From: JAWLDA01 sp041686855
Lineage (GTDB): Bacteria; Bacillota; Limnochordia; DTU080; RSA5
Reading direction: 5' to 3'
NCBI GenBank assembly: GCA_041686855.1
Contig: JAWLDA010000007.1
Span: 147,817 to 211,816 of the forward strand
Length of the DNA stretch: 64,000 nucleotides
This document shows positions 34,427-43,001 of the stretch, piece after piece. The position numbers and the translations under genes are program-made. The notes below the pieces were generated by a model that had not been told where the DNA came from, did not search any database, and saw only the letters and a program-made list of their open reading frames with translations. Within the stretch, counting starts at the first letter, position 1. Each line of letters begins with the position of its first letter.

Positions 34427-35374
34427 TCAGAGCCGCAGTCGATCGATCCCCTGATCCCAGTACCGCTCGAGGAGTCCGCCGAGGTACTCACGTGCTTCAG
34501 CATCCCAAGCAGAGCCGGCCGGCGAACGTACCGTTGCGTGGTCAATCCATCCCCGGCGGTGCAACACCTCTTTGATCACCATGCGGCCACCCGAGTGGAG
34601 CTCGAAGTCGAGGAGCTCAAGGAAGCGGGCGTGTACCTCCGCGGCTCTCTGGAGATCGCCGGCCTGGTGTCTGCGCCAGACTTCTGCGAAGAGCTCCGGA
34701 TAACACGACGACGGCATGGTCCCGATGGCGCCTGAGGTGAGCTCCCACGGAAAGAGGATACCGCCCAACCCACCAAAGACGCCGACTCGTTCAAACCCGA
34801 TCCGTTCACCGATGACACGAATCTTGCGCGATGCGTTGGGAATCTCCACCTTAAGGTAGCGCACACCAGGGGCCGCCTCCAGGAGCTCTGCCAATTGATC
34901 CACCCTCAACTCGATCCCGGCCAGAGGATGGTCCTGTAGAATGATCGGCAGGCGTGTCGCCTCGCTTAGACGGCCAAAGTACTCGGTGATGGCAGCAGGA
35001 TCGGCCCGCCACTGGCCAAAGAACGGAGGCATGCACATCACCGCTGCCGCCCCCGCCGCTTCGGCTGCCCGGGCGTGACCTTCCGCCTGTTTGACGCTAT
35101 AAGCGTGAAAGGTGACAACAATGGGCACCTGAGCGCCCACTTCGTCGAGCACCGTACCTACAATCGCCTTGCGCTCGTCATCGTCGAGGGTGTACCCTTC
35201 GCTCGCATTGGCGAGGAGGACCAATCCGTTCGACCCATACTCGACAAGGCGGCGGACCAACCGCATGAGACTGGGCACATCGACGTTCTCGTCGGTGTCG
35301 AACGGGGTTGCAACAATCGGGAAAAGTCCGGCCAACCTGGTCACGTACACTTCACCATCCAGTCTGGGATCCAA
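34427..35374 (-). CDS. DapA-family aldolase/lyase with altered active site
   Basis: A 315-residue class I aldolase-fold enzyme of the dihydrodipicolinate synthase/N-acetylneuraminate lyase family. The N-terminal F-P-I-V-A-T-P-F-D segment, the N-A-S-E-G-Y region and the Schiff-base lysine in Y-L-K-V-E (about residue 175) are present. The conserved Tyr of the P-I-I-L-Y-N-x-P motif is replaced: the sequence reads I-I-L-Q-D-H-P. So it is not a DHDPS; cleavage of a 2-keto-3-deoxy sugar acid or another 2-keto acid is more likely. The start is uncertain (TTG at 35374, GTGs near 35350). It follows a Gfo/Idh/MocA gene by about 30 bp. Confidence 0.85.
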   Translation of the reverse strand: MDPRLDGEVYVTRLAGLFPIVATPFDTDENVDVPSLMRLVRRLVEYGSNGLVLLANASEGYTLDDDERKAIVGTVLDEVGAQVPIVVTFHAYSVKQAEGHARAAEAAGAAAVMCMPPFFGQWRADPAAITEYFGRLSEATRLPIILQDHPLAGIELRVDQLAELLEAAPGVRYLKVEIPNASRKIRVIGERIGFERVGVFGGLGGILFPWELTSGAIGTMPSSCYPELFAEVWRRHQAGDLQRAAEVHARFLELLDFELHSGGRMVIKEVLHRRGWIDHATVRSPAGSAWDAEAREYLGGLLERYWDQGIDRLRL

Positions 35375-35406
35375 GAGATCATCGAACCTGCATCGTTCTT
35401 CTAGGG

Positions 35407-36663
35407 TTAGGAATGTCCCCGGTGTTGCCCGTACACGTCGTCAGACACCTCTGGCACCGGGAACGAACTAGGATGCGTAGGGTAACCGGGCGCCCGGTAC
35501 TTTGGATCTAGCGACCAGTGATCACGTCGCCATGCCTCACGAGCCGCGACGTCTCTGAGGTCAGGCACGTCGAAGGGCATATTCCGCTCCATAATGGAAC
35601 GGAAGCCGAGCAGGCCCGGCAGGGACATGTCGAGAGCGCGGTATACGTCGATTCTGTTTTCGAGTCGACCGAGGACAGTCTGCAAGAACGCGTGGGAGAC
35701 GTAAAAGTCCGCTCCACCATGTCCCGTCGCTCGCTTCGCCACGTCGAGATACGAGTCATCCACCCAGTCGCCATGCACGACGGATAGATCAGGGGCGTAC
35801 TCGCGTCGCCCTTCTTCAGCGCCGTCGATGTAGAGGCTTACGAGATTCCGGTCCCACCGACTGGACTCTATGCACCCTTTGGTACCGTACAAGGCCAGCC
35901 AGTGACTGGAAGGCTCTCGCTTTAGACCGCCGTGACTGATCAAGATCTTGACGGTCGCGCCGTTGGACATTTGGCACATCAAGAGTCCCGAGTCGCCGTG
36001 GAGCCGTCCGTAACGATGGCCCACACGATTGGGCGTCTCCATTCCGACCACCCGGACCACCCGCGTGTCGGTGACATCAATCAGGGGCCCTAGAGGGTGA
36101 GTGCAGTAGAAGGTGCTCCCCCGCCAGTTTCGCCAATGGCTCCGGTCCCCGCGAGTGAGACGGGCCCAGATCTTCTCCGTATCGTGAACGTACTCGCCTT
36201 CGCCGTGCTGGAACTCGCCCAGGTCCCCGGCGCGATACCGCCGGCGCATCTCGCCGGCATGCGGAAAGAAGCATAAGTTCTCCCCCATCATGTAAACGAG
36301 GCCTGTACGCTCCACTGTCTCCACGAGGTCGACCGCCTCGCCCAACGTTTGGCACGCCGGCACCTCACTGAGGACGTGCCGACCCGCATCGAGAGCCCGG
36401 ACGGCGAGCAGGGAGTGCTCGTGGGCGGCGTTCGCCAGGACGACTGCGTCGAGGTCGTGCTCAAGCAACTTCCCAAACTCTTGGTAGTAGGCGATGCGAT
36501 CGCCGTACTCCGCCTTGATGGGCCGCAAAGCCTCTTCACTAAGGTCACATACAGCCACCAACTCGGCGTCGGGGTGTTGGTCCATAGTCGATATAAAGAC
36601 TCGACCACGGCGTACACCCACGACACCAACGCGCACCTTGTGGCGCACTTGTCCCAAACTCAT
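35407..36663 (-). CDS. Gfo/Idh/MocA-family protein, divergent (no EKP lysine)
   Basis: A 418-residue paralogue of the gene at 21134. The nucleotide loop is G-V-V-G-V-R-R-G and the position of E-K-P is S-E-V-P, so the catalytic lysine is lost. Shared blocks with 21134 include Y-M-M-G-E-N, the H-W-R-N-W-R segment near 196 and a V-V-G-M-E-T-P-N-R region near 228. The ATG at 36663 is preceded by an in-frame GTG and by AGAGG. It lies between a binding-protein gene and the DapA-family gene, which makes a sugar-acid pathway plausible. Enzymatic activity is not certain because of the missing lysine. Confidence 0.85.
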   Translation of the reverse strand: MSLGQVRHKVRVGVVGVRRGRVFISTMDQHPDAELVAVCDLSEEALRPIKAEYGDRIAYYQEFGKLLEHDLDAVVLANAAHEHSLLAVRALDAGRHVLSEVPACQTLGEAVDLVETVERTGLVYMMGENLCFFPHAGEMRRRYRAGDLGEFQHGEGEYVHDTEKIWARLTRGDRSHWRNWRGSTFYCTHPLGPLIDVTDTRVVRVVGMETPNRVGHRYGRLHGDSGLLMCQMSNGATVKILISHGGLKREPSSHWLALYGTKGCIESSRWDRNLVSLYIDGAEEGRREYAPDLSVVHGDWVDDSYLDVAKRATGHGGADFYVSHAFLQTVLGRLENRIDVYRALDMSLPGLLGFRSIMERNMPFDVPDLRDVAAREAWRRDHWSLDPKYRAPGYPTHPSSFPVPEVSDDVYGQHRGHS

Positions 36664-36718
36664 CACCTCATGCCTCTCTTCACGTCGCGTTTGACTCTCC
36701 GCCGCGATTGGCGCTCTG

Positions 36719-37993
36719 CTATTGACCAGCTAGAATTTGGTTCGCCTCAAAGGCCGCGCGTTCGATCGCTTCCTGGGCCGGGATCTCATTGTTACCGGCC
36801 GCCCCAAAGAGCGGATTGATCACCCGGTTCAACTCGTTGAGCTCGACAAAGGGATAGGCCCCACCGGAGTTGACGAGCGAGGGCGAGTTGCGCAGGTAAG
36901 GACGCTCCTCGACTGTGCGAGCCCAGTGTCCGGTCGCAAAGTAGTCCAACCGCGAAGGCAGCCGATCCAGGAGTTCGACCATCTTCTCGCTCGAACCGAG
37001 TCCGGTCATCACCCGGATCATCTCCCAAGCAGCCTCTTGCTCCTCCACACCCCGAGGAATCGCCATCATGTTGGCCCAGGTCATCGTAGCCCTTCCCGCC
37101 CCGGACGGGCCGGGTGGGAGCGTAGTCATGTCGAGCTCGAGGCCGGGCGAGGCGTCGAGGACCAGTTTCGCGTTCCAATCGCCAGCCAACCACATCGCTG
37201 CACTGCCTTGCGTGAAGTTGCCGCCAGCCACGTCTAAATTGACAAAGATGTCGATCCCCGCCTGCATTGCCTCGACTCCCTGGGGTGTGCCAAAGGCGGC
37301 GCCCCGCAAATCGTCGTTGTAGATCGCCGAATCATTGGCGTACAGGAACGGCCCGAGATTGGCAATGGCGTTGATGCCCCCCGGCTGGATTCCACCGCGC
37401 GTCACTTGGCCGTCGGCATTCTGTCGCACGAGCTTGCGGAGGGCATCCATCCACATTTGCCAGTCCTCGAGGGCATAGGGATCCGTACTCAAACCGCTCT
37501 CCTCAAAGTGCTGGGTGTTGTAAAGGAGCGCGTTTGAGGCTGTGAATATGGGGACGCCAAAGATGGCGCCCATTTTTTGCGAGTACTTATGCGTCACCGG
37601 GATAAAGTTGGCGGGATCGGCATCGGGAGCGAATCGAACATAAGGGTGCAAATCCTCCAAGACACCTCGTTCGTAAAGCTCCAGTGCCCAGGCAACGGAG
37701 GTTTGAGTGACGTGTGGTAGGACGCCGCCGACCGCGCCGACAATCAGCCGCTCGCGCAATGCGCCAATACCGGGAAGCCGGGTGTACTCAACCGTCACGT
37801 CCGGGTTGTCCCGCTCGTACGTCTCCTTCATCCAATCAAGCCACGCATCGTACGCATCGCCTTCGGGCCAAGCGTGCCACACTTCCAGCGTCGTCTGTGC
37901 CGCGGCCCCACCCGAGACGAGTAGGAGTGCCATTAACAATGCAACGAGAGTCAAACCACCGTTCACTTTTGACCTGGACAGCATGCGAGCCAT
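36719..37993 (-). CDS. Extracellular solute-binding protein, family 1 (sugar type)
   Basis: A 424-residue periplasmic binding protein with a signal peptide ending about residue 32 (S-G-G-A-A-A) and no lipobox. The mature start T-T-L-E-V-W-H-A-W and later G-G-N-F-T-Q-G-S-A-A-M-W-L-A-G-D-W-N block match family 1 proteins, and it is a paralogue of the protein at 23554. The ATG at 37993 has only a weak GGGGGT upstream. It lies downstream of a 15-bp inverted repeat and the GntR gene and upstream of Gfo/Idh/MocA and DapA-family genes. No permease or ATPase gene follows. Confidence 0.9.
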   Translation of the reverse strand: MARMLSRSKVNGGLTLVALLMALLLVSGGAAAQTTLEVWHAWPEGDAYDAWLDWMKETYERDNPDVTVEYTRLPGIGALRERLIVGAVGGVLPHVTQTSVAWALELYERGVLEDLHPYVRFAPDADPANFIPVTHKYSQKMGAIFGVPIFTASNALLYNTQHFEESGLSTDPYALEDWQMWMDALRKLVRQNADGQVTRGGIQPGGINAIANLGPFLYANDSAIYNDDLRGAAFGTPQGVEAMQAGIDIFVNLDVAGGNFTQGSAAMWLAGDWNAKLVLDASPGLELDMTTLPPGPSGAGRATMTWANMMAIPRGVEEQEAAWEMIRVMTGLGSSEKMVELLDRLPSRLDYFATGHWARTVEERPYLRNSPSLVNSGGAYPFVELNELNRVINPLFGAAGNNEIPAQEAIERAAFEANQILAGQ

Positions 37994-38029
37994 TCCGTGT
38001 CAACCCCCAGTCTTTAGCGAATCACACCT

Positions 38030-38064
38030 ACACGGCAATCGGATATCGGATCCGATTGCCGTGT
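38030..38064. promoter_or_regulatory. Perfect 15-bp inverted repeat between GntR and solute-binding protein genes
   Basis: ACACGGCAATCGGAT (38030-38044) is an exact inverted copy of ATCCGATTGCCGTGT (38050-38064), loop 5 bases. It lies 45 bp after the GntR stop and 37 bp before the binding-protein start. It may be a terminator, an attenuator in the binding-protein leader or a GntR operator. No T-tract follows on the minus strand. Confidence 0.5.
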
Positions 38065-38109
38065 GCAACATTCGATTCGTCAGAGCGGCTCCACATCCTG
38101 CGCATTTTT

Positions 38110-38772
38110 CTAAAACATTGAGTAAATTCTGCGACGGCCGTTCTCTATATGCCGATTCACCGCATCAAGCGCCGCCGACACTTTTCCTGTACGGAGCGCC
38201 GCTACGTACGCTTGATGGCTCTGGAGATCGGAACCAGGCGGTGGATGGGGACTGCGCATGCGTCCGTAACTTTGGATGAGTTGAATCCTCGGTTCCAAGT
38301 AGCTCCAAAACTCCATGAGGAGCCGGTGCTCACCCACCTCGATCAAGCGGCGATGAAACCGAGCATCATACTCAACGACACGATGAAACTCGCGGGCTTG
38401 AGCCGCCTCCTCGATGCGGTGGGCCAGCGCGTCCAACTGATCCAGATCCTCTTGAGCGAGCCGGCTCAACGCCCTCTCTACCGCGTCTCGCTCAAGCATC
38501 GCCCGCATCTCGAGCACCTCGTCGACAAGCCTCGGCGTGATCTCGACTACCTGGCTGCCGCGAAATGGTTGGGCCTCGACGAGCCCTGTCTTTGCTAATG
38601 AAGTCAATGCATCGCGGACAGGCGTCTTACTCACACCCAGGAGATCTCCGATCTTAGTCTCGACGAGCCGCGCCCCAGGAGCGAGATCGCCTTGAATGAT
38701 CATCTGGCGCAGGCGCCGTTCCACCCAGCGGCTCACCCCCATTGGGCTTTGGCTCTTAGGCGTGTTGGGCAT
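38110..38772 (-). CDS. GntR-family transcriptional regulator, FadR/FCD subfamily
   Basis: A 220-residue regulator. Residues about 12-75 form a winged helix-turn-helix with the family helix V-S-K-T-P-V-R-D-A-L-T-S-L; residues about 85-215 form an all-helical FCD ligand domain with the metal-binding D-x-x-F-H and H-Q-A-Y positions. FCD regulators usually respond to sugar acids, keto acids or amino acids. The gene overlaps the preceding GGT-like gene by 17 bp, so it is translationally linked to it. Likely targets are that operon and the binding-protein operon immediately downstream, where a 15-bp palindrome lies. Confidence 0.9.
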   Translation of the reverse strand: MPNTPKSQSPMGVSRWVERRLRQMIIQGDLAPGARLVETKIGDLLGVSKTPVRDALTSLAKTGLVEAQPFRGSQVVEITPRLVDEVLEMRAMLERDAVERALSRLAQEDLDQLDALAHRIEEAAQAREFHRVVEYDARFHRRLIEVGEHRLLMEFWSYLEPRIQLIQSYGRMRSPHPPPGSDLQSHQAYVAALRTGKVSAALDAVNRHIENGRRRIYSMF

Positions 38773-40405
38773 GGTCCACTTCGTTCATCACCATGGCGCC
38801 CGCGTGCCGAGCCGTCTTGGGATCGCCGGCAGCGTGCTGCACACCTGTCTCGGGGTCGATGTAGATCGCCACCGGGTGAGCGATTGGGCCCTTGGCGACC
38901 TTGACGCGATGCCCCCGGCGTGCCAGCTCCGCCCGCGCGTCTTCGTCAATCCCCTCATTCACATTGAGGGAGCCCACTTCTTTAAATGCTTTGGTACGGT
39001 CAGGTTGCGGATCAAAGGATCCCTGATGGTGCAGAGTCGCGAAGCGAGCCGATGTGACGGAGTCGTCAGGCAGGATACCAAACTCCACGAAGTTGAGGAT
39101 GAGCTGCAAGGTGACTTGATCCTGCAAGTCTTGCCCTGCGACGCTGATCGCCAGAATCGGGCGCCCCTCTTTGAGCACCAACGTTGGCGTGAGAGTAATG
39201 CGGGGACGCTTCCCGGGTTGGATCCGGTTGGGGTGGCCCGGAGTCGTGTTGAGACTGAGCAGACGATTGCTGTACGTGACGCCGGTCTCGCCTGCATCCA
39301 GCTCCTTTAGATAAACGTTGGCGCTGGGCGTCGCCGAGACGACATTCCCCCACCGGTCGGCGACGACGCATGTCGTCGTGCCGCCGACACCGGGGCGAAA
39401 GACACCTCCCTCCTTGAGGGGCCGCATGCGGAATGGATCGCCTGGGCGGGCCTCCAGCGACGCCCTATCCATATCAATCAGCTTGCGCCGCATCTCGGTG
39501 TACGGATCCGAAAGGAGGCGCCCCAGGGGGACACCGACGAACTCGGGGTCCCCGTAATACTCATCGCGATCCGCCATGGCCAGCTTGATCGCCTCTGTCA
39601 CCACGTGGACGTAATCGGGTGAGAGCCGGCCCATCGACTTGAGGTCGAAACTCTCGAGGAGCCGCAGCGCCTGCAATAGGTAGGGACCTTGCGTCCACGG
39701 CCCGCACTTGCAGACGGTGTAACCCTTGTAGTTGACGCTGACGGCATCTTCCACCGTCGTCACGTGAGCGGCGAGGTCTTCCCGACGCAAAAACCCACCT
39801 TTGCGAATATAAAACGCTTCGAGCTCCTCAGCGATGTCGTTGCGCTCGGGATGCCGACCGTAAAAGCGGTCGCTAACGGCCTGAAGCCGCTCCTCCCGAC
39901 TCCCGGTCGCCAGTTCCTCTTCCTCGACCAACTTCCGCAAGGTGATCGCCAGTTTAACCTGCCACTCCTCCTTGCCTGCATCCAGGAGAGCCAGCGACGG
40001 GGCGATCACCTCCCGAAACGTCATGGTTCCGTATCGCCGCAAGGTTGTAAGGCACAGGTCGACCACGGACGGGACCGGCGCCATCTTCATATCCCCGTCG
40101 CCGGGAATGCCGTTTTGCATGTACCATTCGATCGCGTCCGGCGAGAGTGGCGCGCCCCCCTGTCCGCTCAGCGCCTTCACTTCTCGTGTCTTTGCGTCAA
40201 AGATCAGCAGCGGCACCTCCCCGCCAATGGAGCACTGGCCGTGGTCGGTGATGTTGAGTGCGAAGATCGTCGCCACTGCGGCATCAGCCGCGTTACCGCC
40301 CTGCTCGAGGATGTGCACGCCTGCCTCGACCGATTTGGGGGGGCCGGCCGCTACCACACCGAAGCTTCCGGATGCCTTCCAACTTAGCTGCTCTGCCTGA
40401 TCCAT
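38756..40405 (-). CDS. Gamma-glutamyltransferase-family Ntn hydrolase
   Basis: A 549-residue member of the gamma-glutamyltranspeptidase family, which normally cleaves gamma-glutamyl amides after autoprocessing. Early family blocks (G-V-V-A-A-G-P-P near 16, G-G-N-A-A-D-A-A near 36) are intact, and the nucleophile region G-G-T-T-T-C-V-V-A-D near residue 343 provides the Thr that would become the N-terminus of the small subunit. No signal peptide is seen, whereas classic GGT is periplasmic, so this is probably a cytoplasmic relative (acylase or hydrolase type) with another amide substrate. The ATG at 40405 has AAGGA upstream. It is followed by an overlapping GntR regulator. Confidence 0.85.
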   Translation of the reverse strand: MDQAEQLSWKASGSFGVVAAGPPKSVEAGVHILEQGGNAADAAVATIFALNITDHGQCSIGGEVPLLIFDAKTREVKALSGQGGAPLSPDAIEWYMQNGIPGDGDMKMAPVPSVVDLCLTTLRRYGTMTFREVIAPSLALLDAGKEEWQVKLAITLRKLVEEEELATGSREERLQAVSDRFYGRHPERNDIAEELEAFYIRKGGFLRREDLAAHVTTVEDAVSVNYKGYTVCKCGPWTQGPYLLQALRLLESFDLKSMGRLSPDYVHVVTEAIKLAMADRDEYYGDPEFVGVPLGRLLSDPYTEMRRKLIDMDRASLEARPGDPFRMRPLKEGGVFRPGVGGTTTCVVADRWGNVVSATPSANVYLKELDAGETGVTYSNRLLSLNTTPGHPNRIQPGKRPRITLTPTLVLKEGRPILAISVAGQDLQDQVTLQLILNFVEFGILPDDSVTSARFATLHHQGSFDPQPDRTKAFKEVGSLNVNEGIDEDARAELARRGHRVKVAKGPIAHPVAIYIDPETGVQHAAGDPKTARHAGAMVMNEVDHAQHA

Positions 40406-40972
40406 GAGGTCACGTCCTTGGACTGATTTAGGGAACCGATAACACTACTCACCTAACACTGCGCCAAAATCGAATTCCAACATGCGGTGCGTGGATCACG
40501 TAGACGGCGCCCTTGTACGCCGGAAAACCCGGGGCCACCGCCACCAATTCGCATAATTCACATGTTTAGCCAACTGACGAGTAACACCTTCGTCGTCCAT
40601 GTTTGTCATCCCGTGTGGGCATCGGATGATGGGCCCACCGAGACAAGCACCTACTTCTTCATCTCGACTCATCTCACCAGCACGACCCCCATGGACGAAG
40701 TCCCAATACGTGGCAAATTTACCTATTTGGGATGTCTACGCTTCCGTAGCCGCGGAAGGCTCACACCGTCAAAGAGAATCGTGCCGAAAAGCGATGCAAG
40801 AATCCCTAAACGCAGACTTTCGTAGAGGTGGTGCCTAAACTGGCCTACCTCCGTGAGGCTCGCATCGAGTCAAACCTCCGCCCACCCGGAACAAGGAAGA
40901 TTTGGGAAGTCGTTGTAATGTTGTAATTAGGACCATCAATACGTGTTTTGAAGGAAATTTGGAGGTCTTACC
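40406..40972. other. 567-bp gene-free divergent region
   Basis: No convincing gene lies between the GGT-like gene (minus) and the MBL-fold gene (plus); open frames at 40487-40825 and 40599-40838 lack good ribosome-binding sites and family resemblance. A candidate minus-strand promoter is at 40439-40467. A GTGGGC/GCCCAC hairpin is near 40614-40637. The last 70 bp are AT-rich and likely hold the MBL-operon promoter. Confidence 0.55.
40439..40467 (-). promoter_or_regulatory. Candidate promoter of the GGT-like/GntR operon
   Basis: On the minus strand TTGGCG (40462-40467), a 17-bp spacer and TGTTAT (40439-40444) precede the GGT-like start by about 34 bp. The match to sigma-70 boxes is moderate. 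Confidence 0.35.
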
Positions 40973-41710
40973 GTGCAGCTTTGGCCTGGCGTAAGCATCG
41001 TGGGCAGTGGGCGGAACGGCTTTGATCTGACGAATCCGTTTGACTGCCACGTCTACCTCATCGAGTCTGAGGGTGAAGCGGCCCTCATCGACGCGGGCGC
41101 GGGCATCGATATGCAGCCGCTCGTCCGCGCGATTGAGACGGCGATCGATACGTCCAAGTTGAAATGGCTCATTCTCTCCCACAAGCATGCCGACCACGCG
41201 GGAGGCGCAGCGTACCTCAAGGAGCGGTACAACCTCGAAGTGATCGGCTCCGAGCACACCGCTCAAGTCGTCGGGACGGCCAATGAGGAGCTCCTCAGCC
41301 TCATCGACGCCAAGCAGGCGGGCGGGTATCCCAAGGATTACACCTTCCCAGCCTGCCCCGTCGATCGCGTCGTTAAAGAGGGCGACACTATCTCCGTAGG
41401 AGCGATCCAACTTGAAGTGATCGAAACGCCCGGACACTGTGAGGGCCACCTCGGCTTCCTCGGAGAGCTCGGAGGCCGCACAGGCTTCTTCTCCTCCGAC
41501 AGTCTCTTCCACGGCGGACGCGTGGTGTGGCAGACGACGTACGATTGCTCCGTCCAGGAGCATGTCAAGAGCATTCGTAAGATGAGCATGCTCGAGTTTG
41601 ATGCGCTCTTGCCTGGGCACATGCTCTTTAGCCTGTGGAACGGGGGACAACACGTCGACGCGGCGATGGCTCGGATCGCCACGATGAATGTGCCCGCCCA
41701 CCTCGTGTAG
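40973..41710 (+). CDS. MBL-fold metallohydrolase
   Basis: A 245-residue metallo-beta-lactamase-fold enzyme. The metal motif H-x-H-x-D-H is present as S-H-K-H-A-D-H-A-G-G near residue 69; later ligands are in T-P-G-H-C-E-G-H near 157 and G-H-M-L near 222. The fold serves hydrolases of thioesters, lactones and phosphodiesters; the substrate is unknown. The GTG at 40973 is preceded by GGAGG with seven bases spacing. It is the first gene of a plus-strand unit with a class V PLP enzyme, a Gfo/Idh/MocA enzyme and an M20 peptidase. Its stop codon lies in a 10-bp tandem duplication (41703-41722). Confidence 0.9.
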   Translation: MQLWPGVSIVGSGRNGFDLTNPFDCHVYLIESEGEAALIDAGAGIDMQPLVRAIETAIDTSKLKWLILSHKHADHAGGAAYLKERYNLEVIGSEHTAQVVGTANEELLSLIDAKQAGGYPKDYTFPACPVDRVVKEGDTISVGAIQLEVIETPGHCEGHLGFLGELGGRTGFFSSDSLFHGGRVVWQTTYDCSVQEHVKSIRKMSMLEFDALLPGHMLFSLWNGGQHVDAAMARIATMNVPAHLV

Positions 41711-41722
41711 CTTCGTGTAGCT
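41703..41722. repeat. 10-bp tandem duplication containing a stop codon
   Basis: TCGTGTAGCT occurs twice in a row (41703-41712 and 41713-41722). The first copy contains the TAG stop of the MBL-fold gene. Confidence 0.8.
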
Positions 41723-41747
41723 CCGTTCGTCCGAGCCGGCCGGGCCG

Positions 41748-43001
41748 GTGGGTCCCCTAAGGAGACCCTTCTCGCGCGGGTTGGCTCTTTTGAAGACCTC
41801 GCTCGTAAAGACTCATGAAATTCAGGATGAATTAAGGAGGCGCCTAAAAACGAGCCCTCAATCCGAAGTGAATTACAAAGACGACCTCTTAGTAGCGATG
41901 GACGGGGTATACGTCAACACGGCCGCCGAATCCCCACTCCTACGGTGTGTCGCCGAGAGTTTGCAAAGCTACGCCTTGGAGAAAGGTCGTGGCGAGCCGG
42001 GACGTACGGCCTTTGAGGCCGCAGTGGACGCGGCCCGCCGGCGCGTCGCAAATCTGCTGCAATGCTCCTCCAGGGATGTCGGCTTCGCGTACTCCGCTTC
42101 TGACGCCCTCGGCCTCCTCACGCAAAGCATTCCTTTCAAAGACGGCGACCGGGTCGTCGTCAGCGAGATCGAGTATCCATCCGACCTTCTCGTTTGGCAC
42201 GGCCCTACCGGCGCGCAGGTAGAGCTCGACCTCGTCTCCGAAGGAAAGCTCGACTGGGATACTGAGGCCATTCTCAGGACGATCGGCCCCAAGACCCGAC
42301 TCGTCGTCGTGAGCGCCGTCAGCTACTCGACTGGACATCGCGTCGATCTCAAACGCATTAAAGCCGCCGTCAACGCGCAGGGCGGTTGGCTCTTGGCCGA
42401 TGCGACCCAGGCGCTGGGCGCCGTTCGGGTCAATGCCGACGAAGCCGACATGATCGTCGCCTCCGGCTTTAAGTGGATGATGGGGGTGCACGGCGTTGCG
42501 GTCCTCTACTGCAGCCCCGAGATCTCGGCGCAGCTCACGCCACCCTTTGCCGGTTGGCGCTCGGTACAGCCCCAGGAGCAAACGGAGCTGCAAAGCGTCC
42601 GACTCAAAGAGGGCGCCGAGCGCTTTGAGACGGGGATGCCTGGCTTCCCGGCCATCTTTGGTCTCGAAGCCGGCCTGGGCTACCTTCAGGATCAAGTGGG
42701 TATCGACGAGGTGTGGAGTCGCGTCGCCCACCTCTCCAGCGCTCTTTACGAGGGGTTCCGCTCCCTCAAGCTACCACTCATCACCCGGGACGATCCCGAT
42801 CAGCGGGCCGGAATTGTGTGTGTGCACGAGCCCGACGCCGCCCAAGTCGCCGAAGCGCTCAAAGCAGAGGGGGTGTACGCCTACGCCCCGGTGAGAGACG
42901 TCCTTCGTTTCTCTCCCCACTTCTTCAACACGGCGGCGGATATCGACCGGTGTATTGACGTGATGCGACGGATTTGCGCCCGGCGGAGGGGAGCCTCATG
43001 A
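41748..43001 (+). CDS. Class V aminotransferase (cysteine-desulfurase/isopenicillin-N-epimerase-like PLP enzyme)
   Basis: A PLP enzyme of up to 417 residues. Fold-type I motifs of class V are present: the T-x-x-x-x-G-H-R-V-D segment near 192, D-A-T-Q-A-L-G-A near 218-225 (Asp and Gln contact the cofactor) and S-G-F-K-W near 239, with the Schiff-base lysine. The product group includes cysteine desulfurases, selenocysteine lyases and amino-acid epimerases; none can be singled out. The start is not certain: GTG at 41748, TTG at 41781 and TTG at 41790 all follow the AAGGAG at about 41760. It ends in an ATGA overlap with the next gene, so translation is coupled. Confidence 0.85.
   Translation: MGPLRRPFSRGLALLKTSLVKTHEIQDELRRRLKTSPQSEVNYKDDLLVAMDGVYVNTAAESPLLRCVAESLQSYALEKGRGEPGRTAFEAAVDAARRRVANLLQCSSRDVGFAYSASDALGLLTQSIPFKDGDRVVVSEIEYPSDLLVWHGPTGAQVELDLVSEGKLDWDTEAILRTIGPKTRLVVVSAVSYSTGHRVDLKRIKAAVNAQGGWLLADATQALGAVRVNADEADMIVASGFKWMMGVHGVAVLYCSPEISAQLTPPFAGWRSVQPQEQTELQSVRLKEGAERFETGMPGFPAIFGLEAGLGYLQDQVGIDEVWSRVAHLSSALYEGFRSLKLPLITRDDPDQRAGIVCVHEPDAAQVAEALKAEGVYAYAPVRDVLRFSPHFFNTAADIDRCIDVMRRICARRRGAS

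Noticed and set aside
40487..40838. Two overlapping open frames in the gap between the GGT-like and MBL-fold genes
   Set aside because: Composition is unlike neighbouring proteins, no ribosome-binding site was found, and neither resembles a known family.
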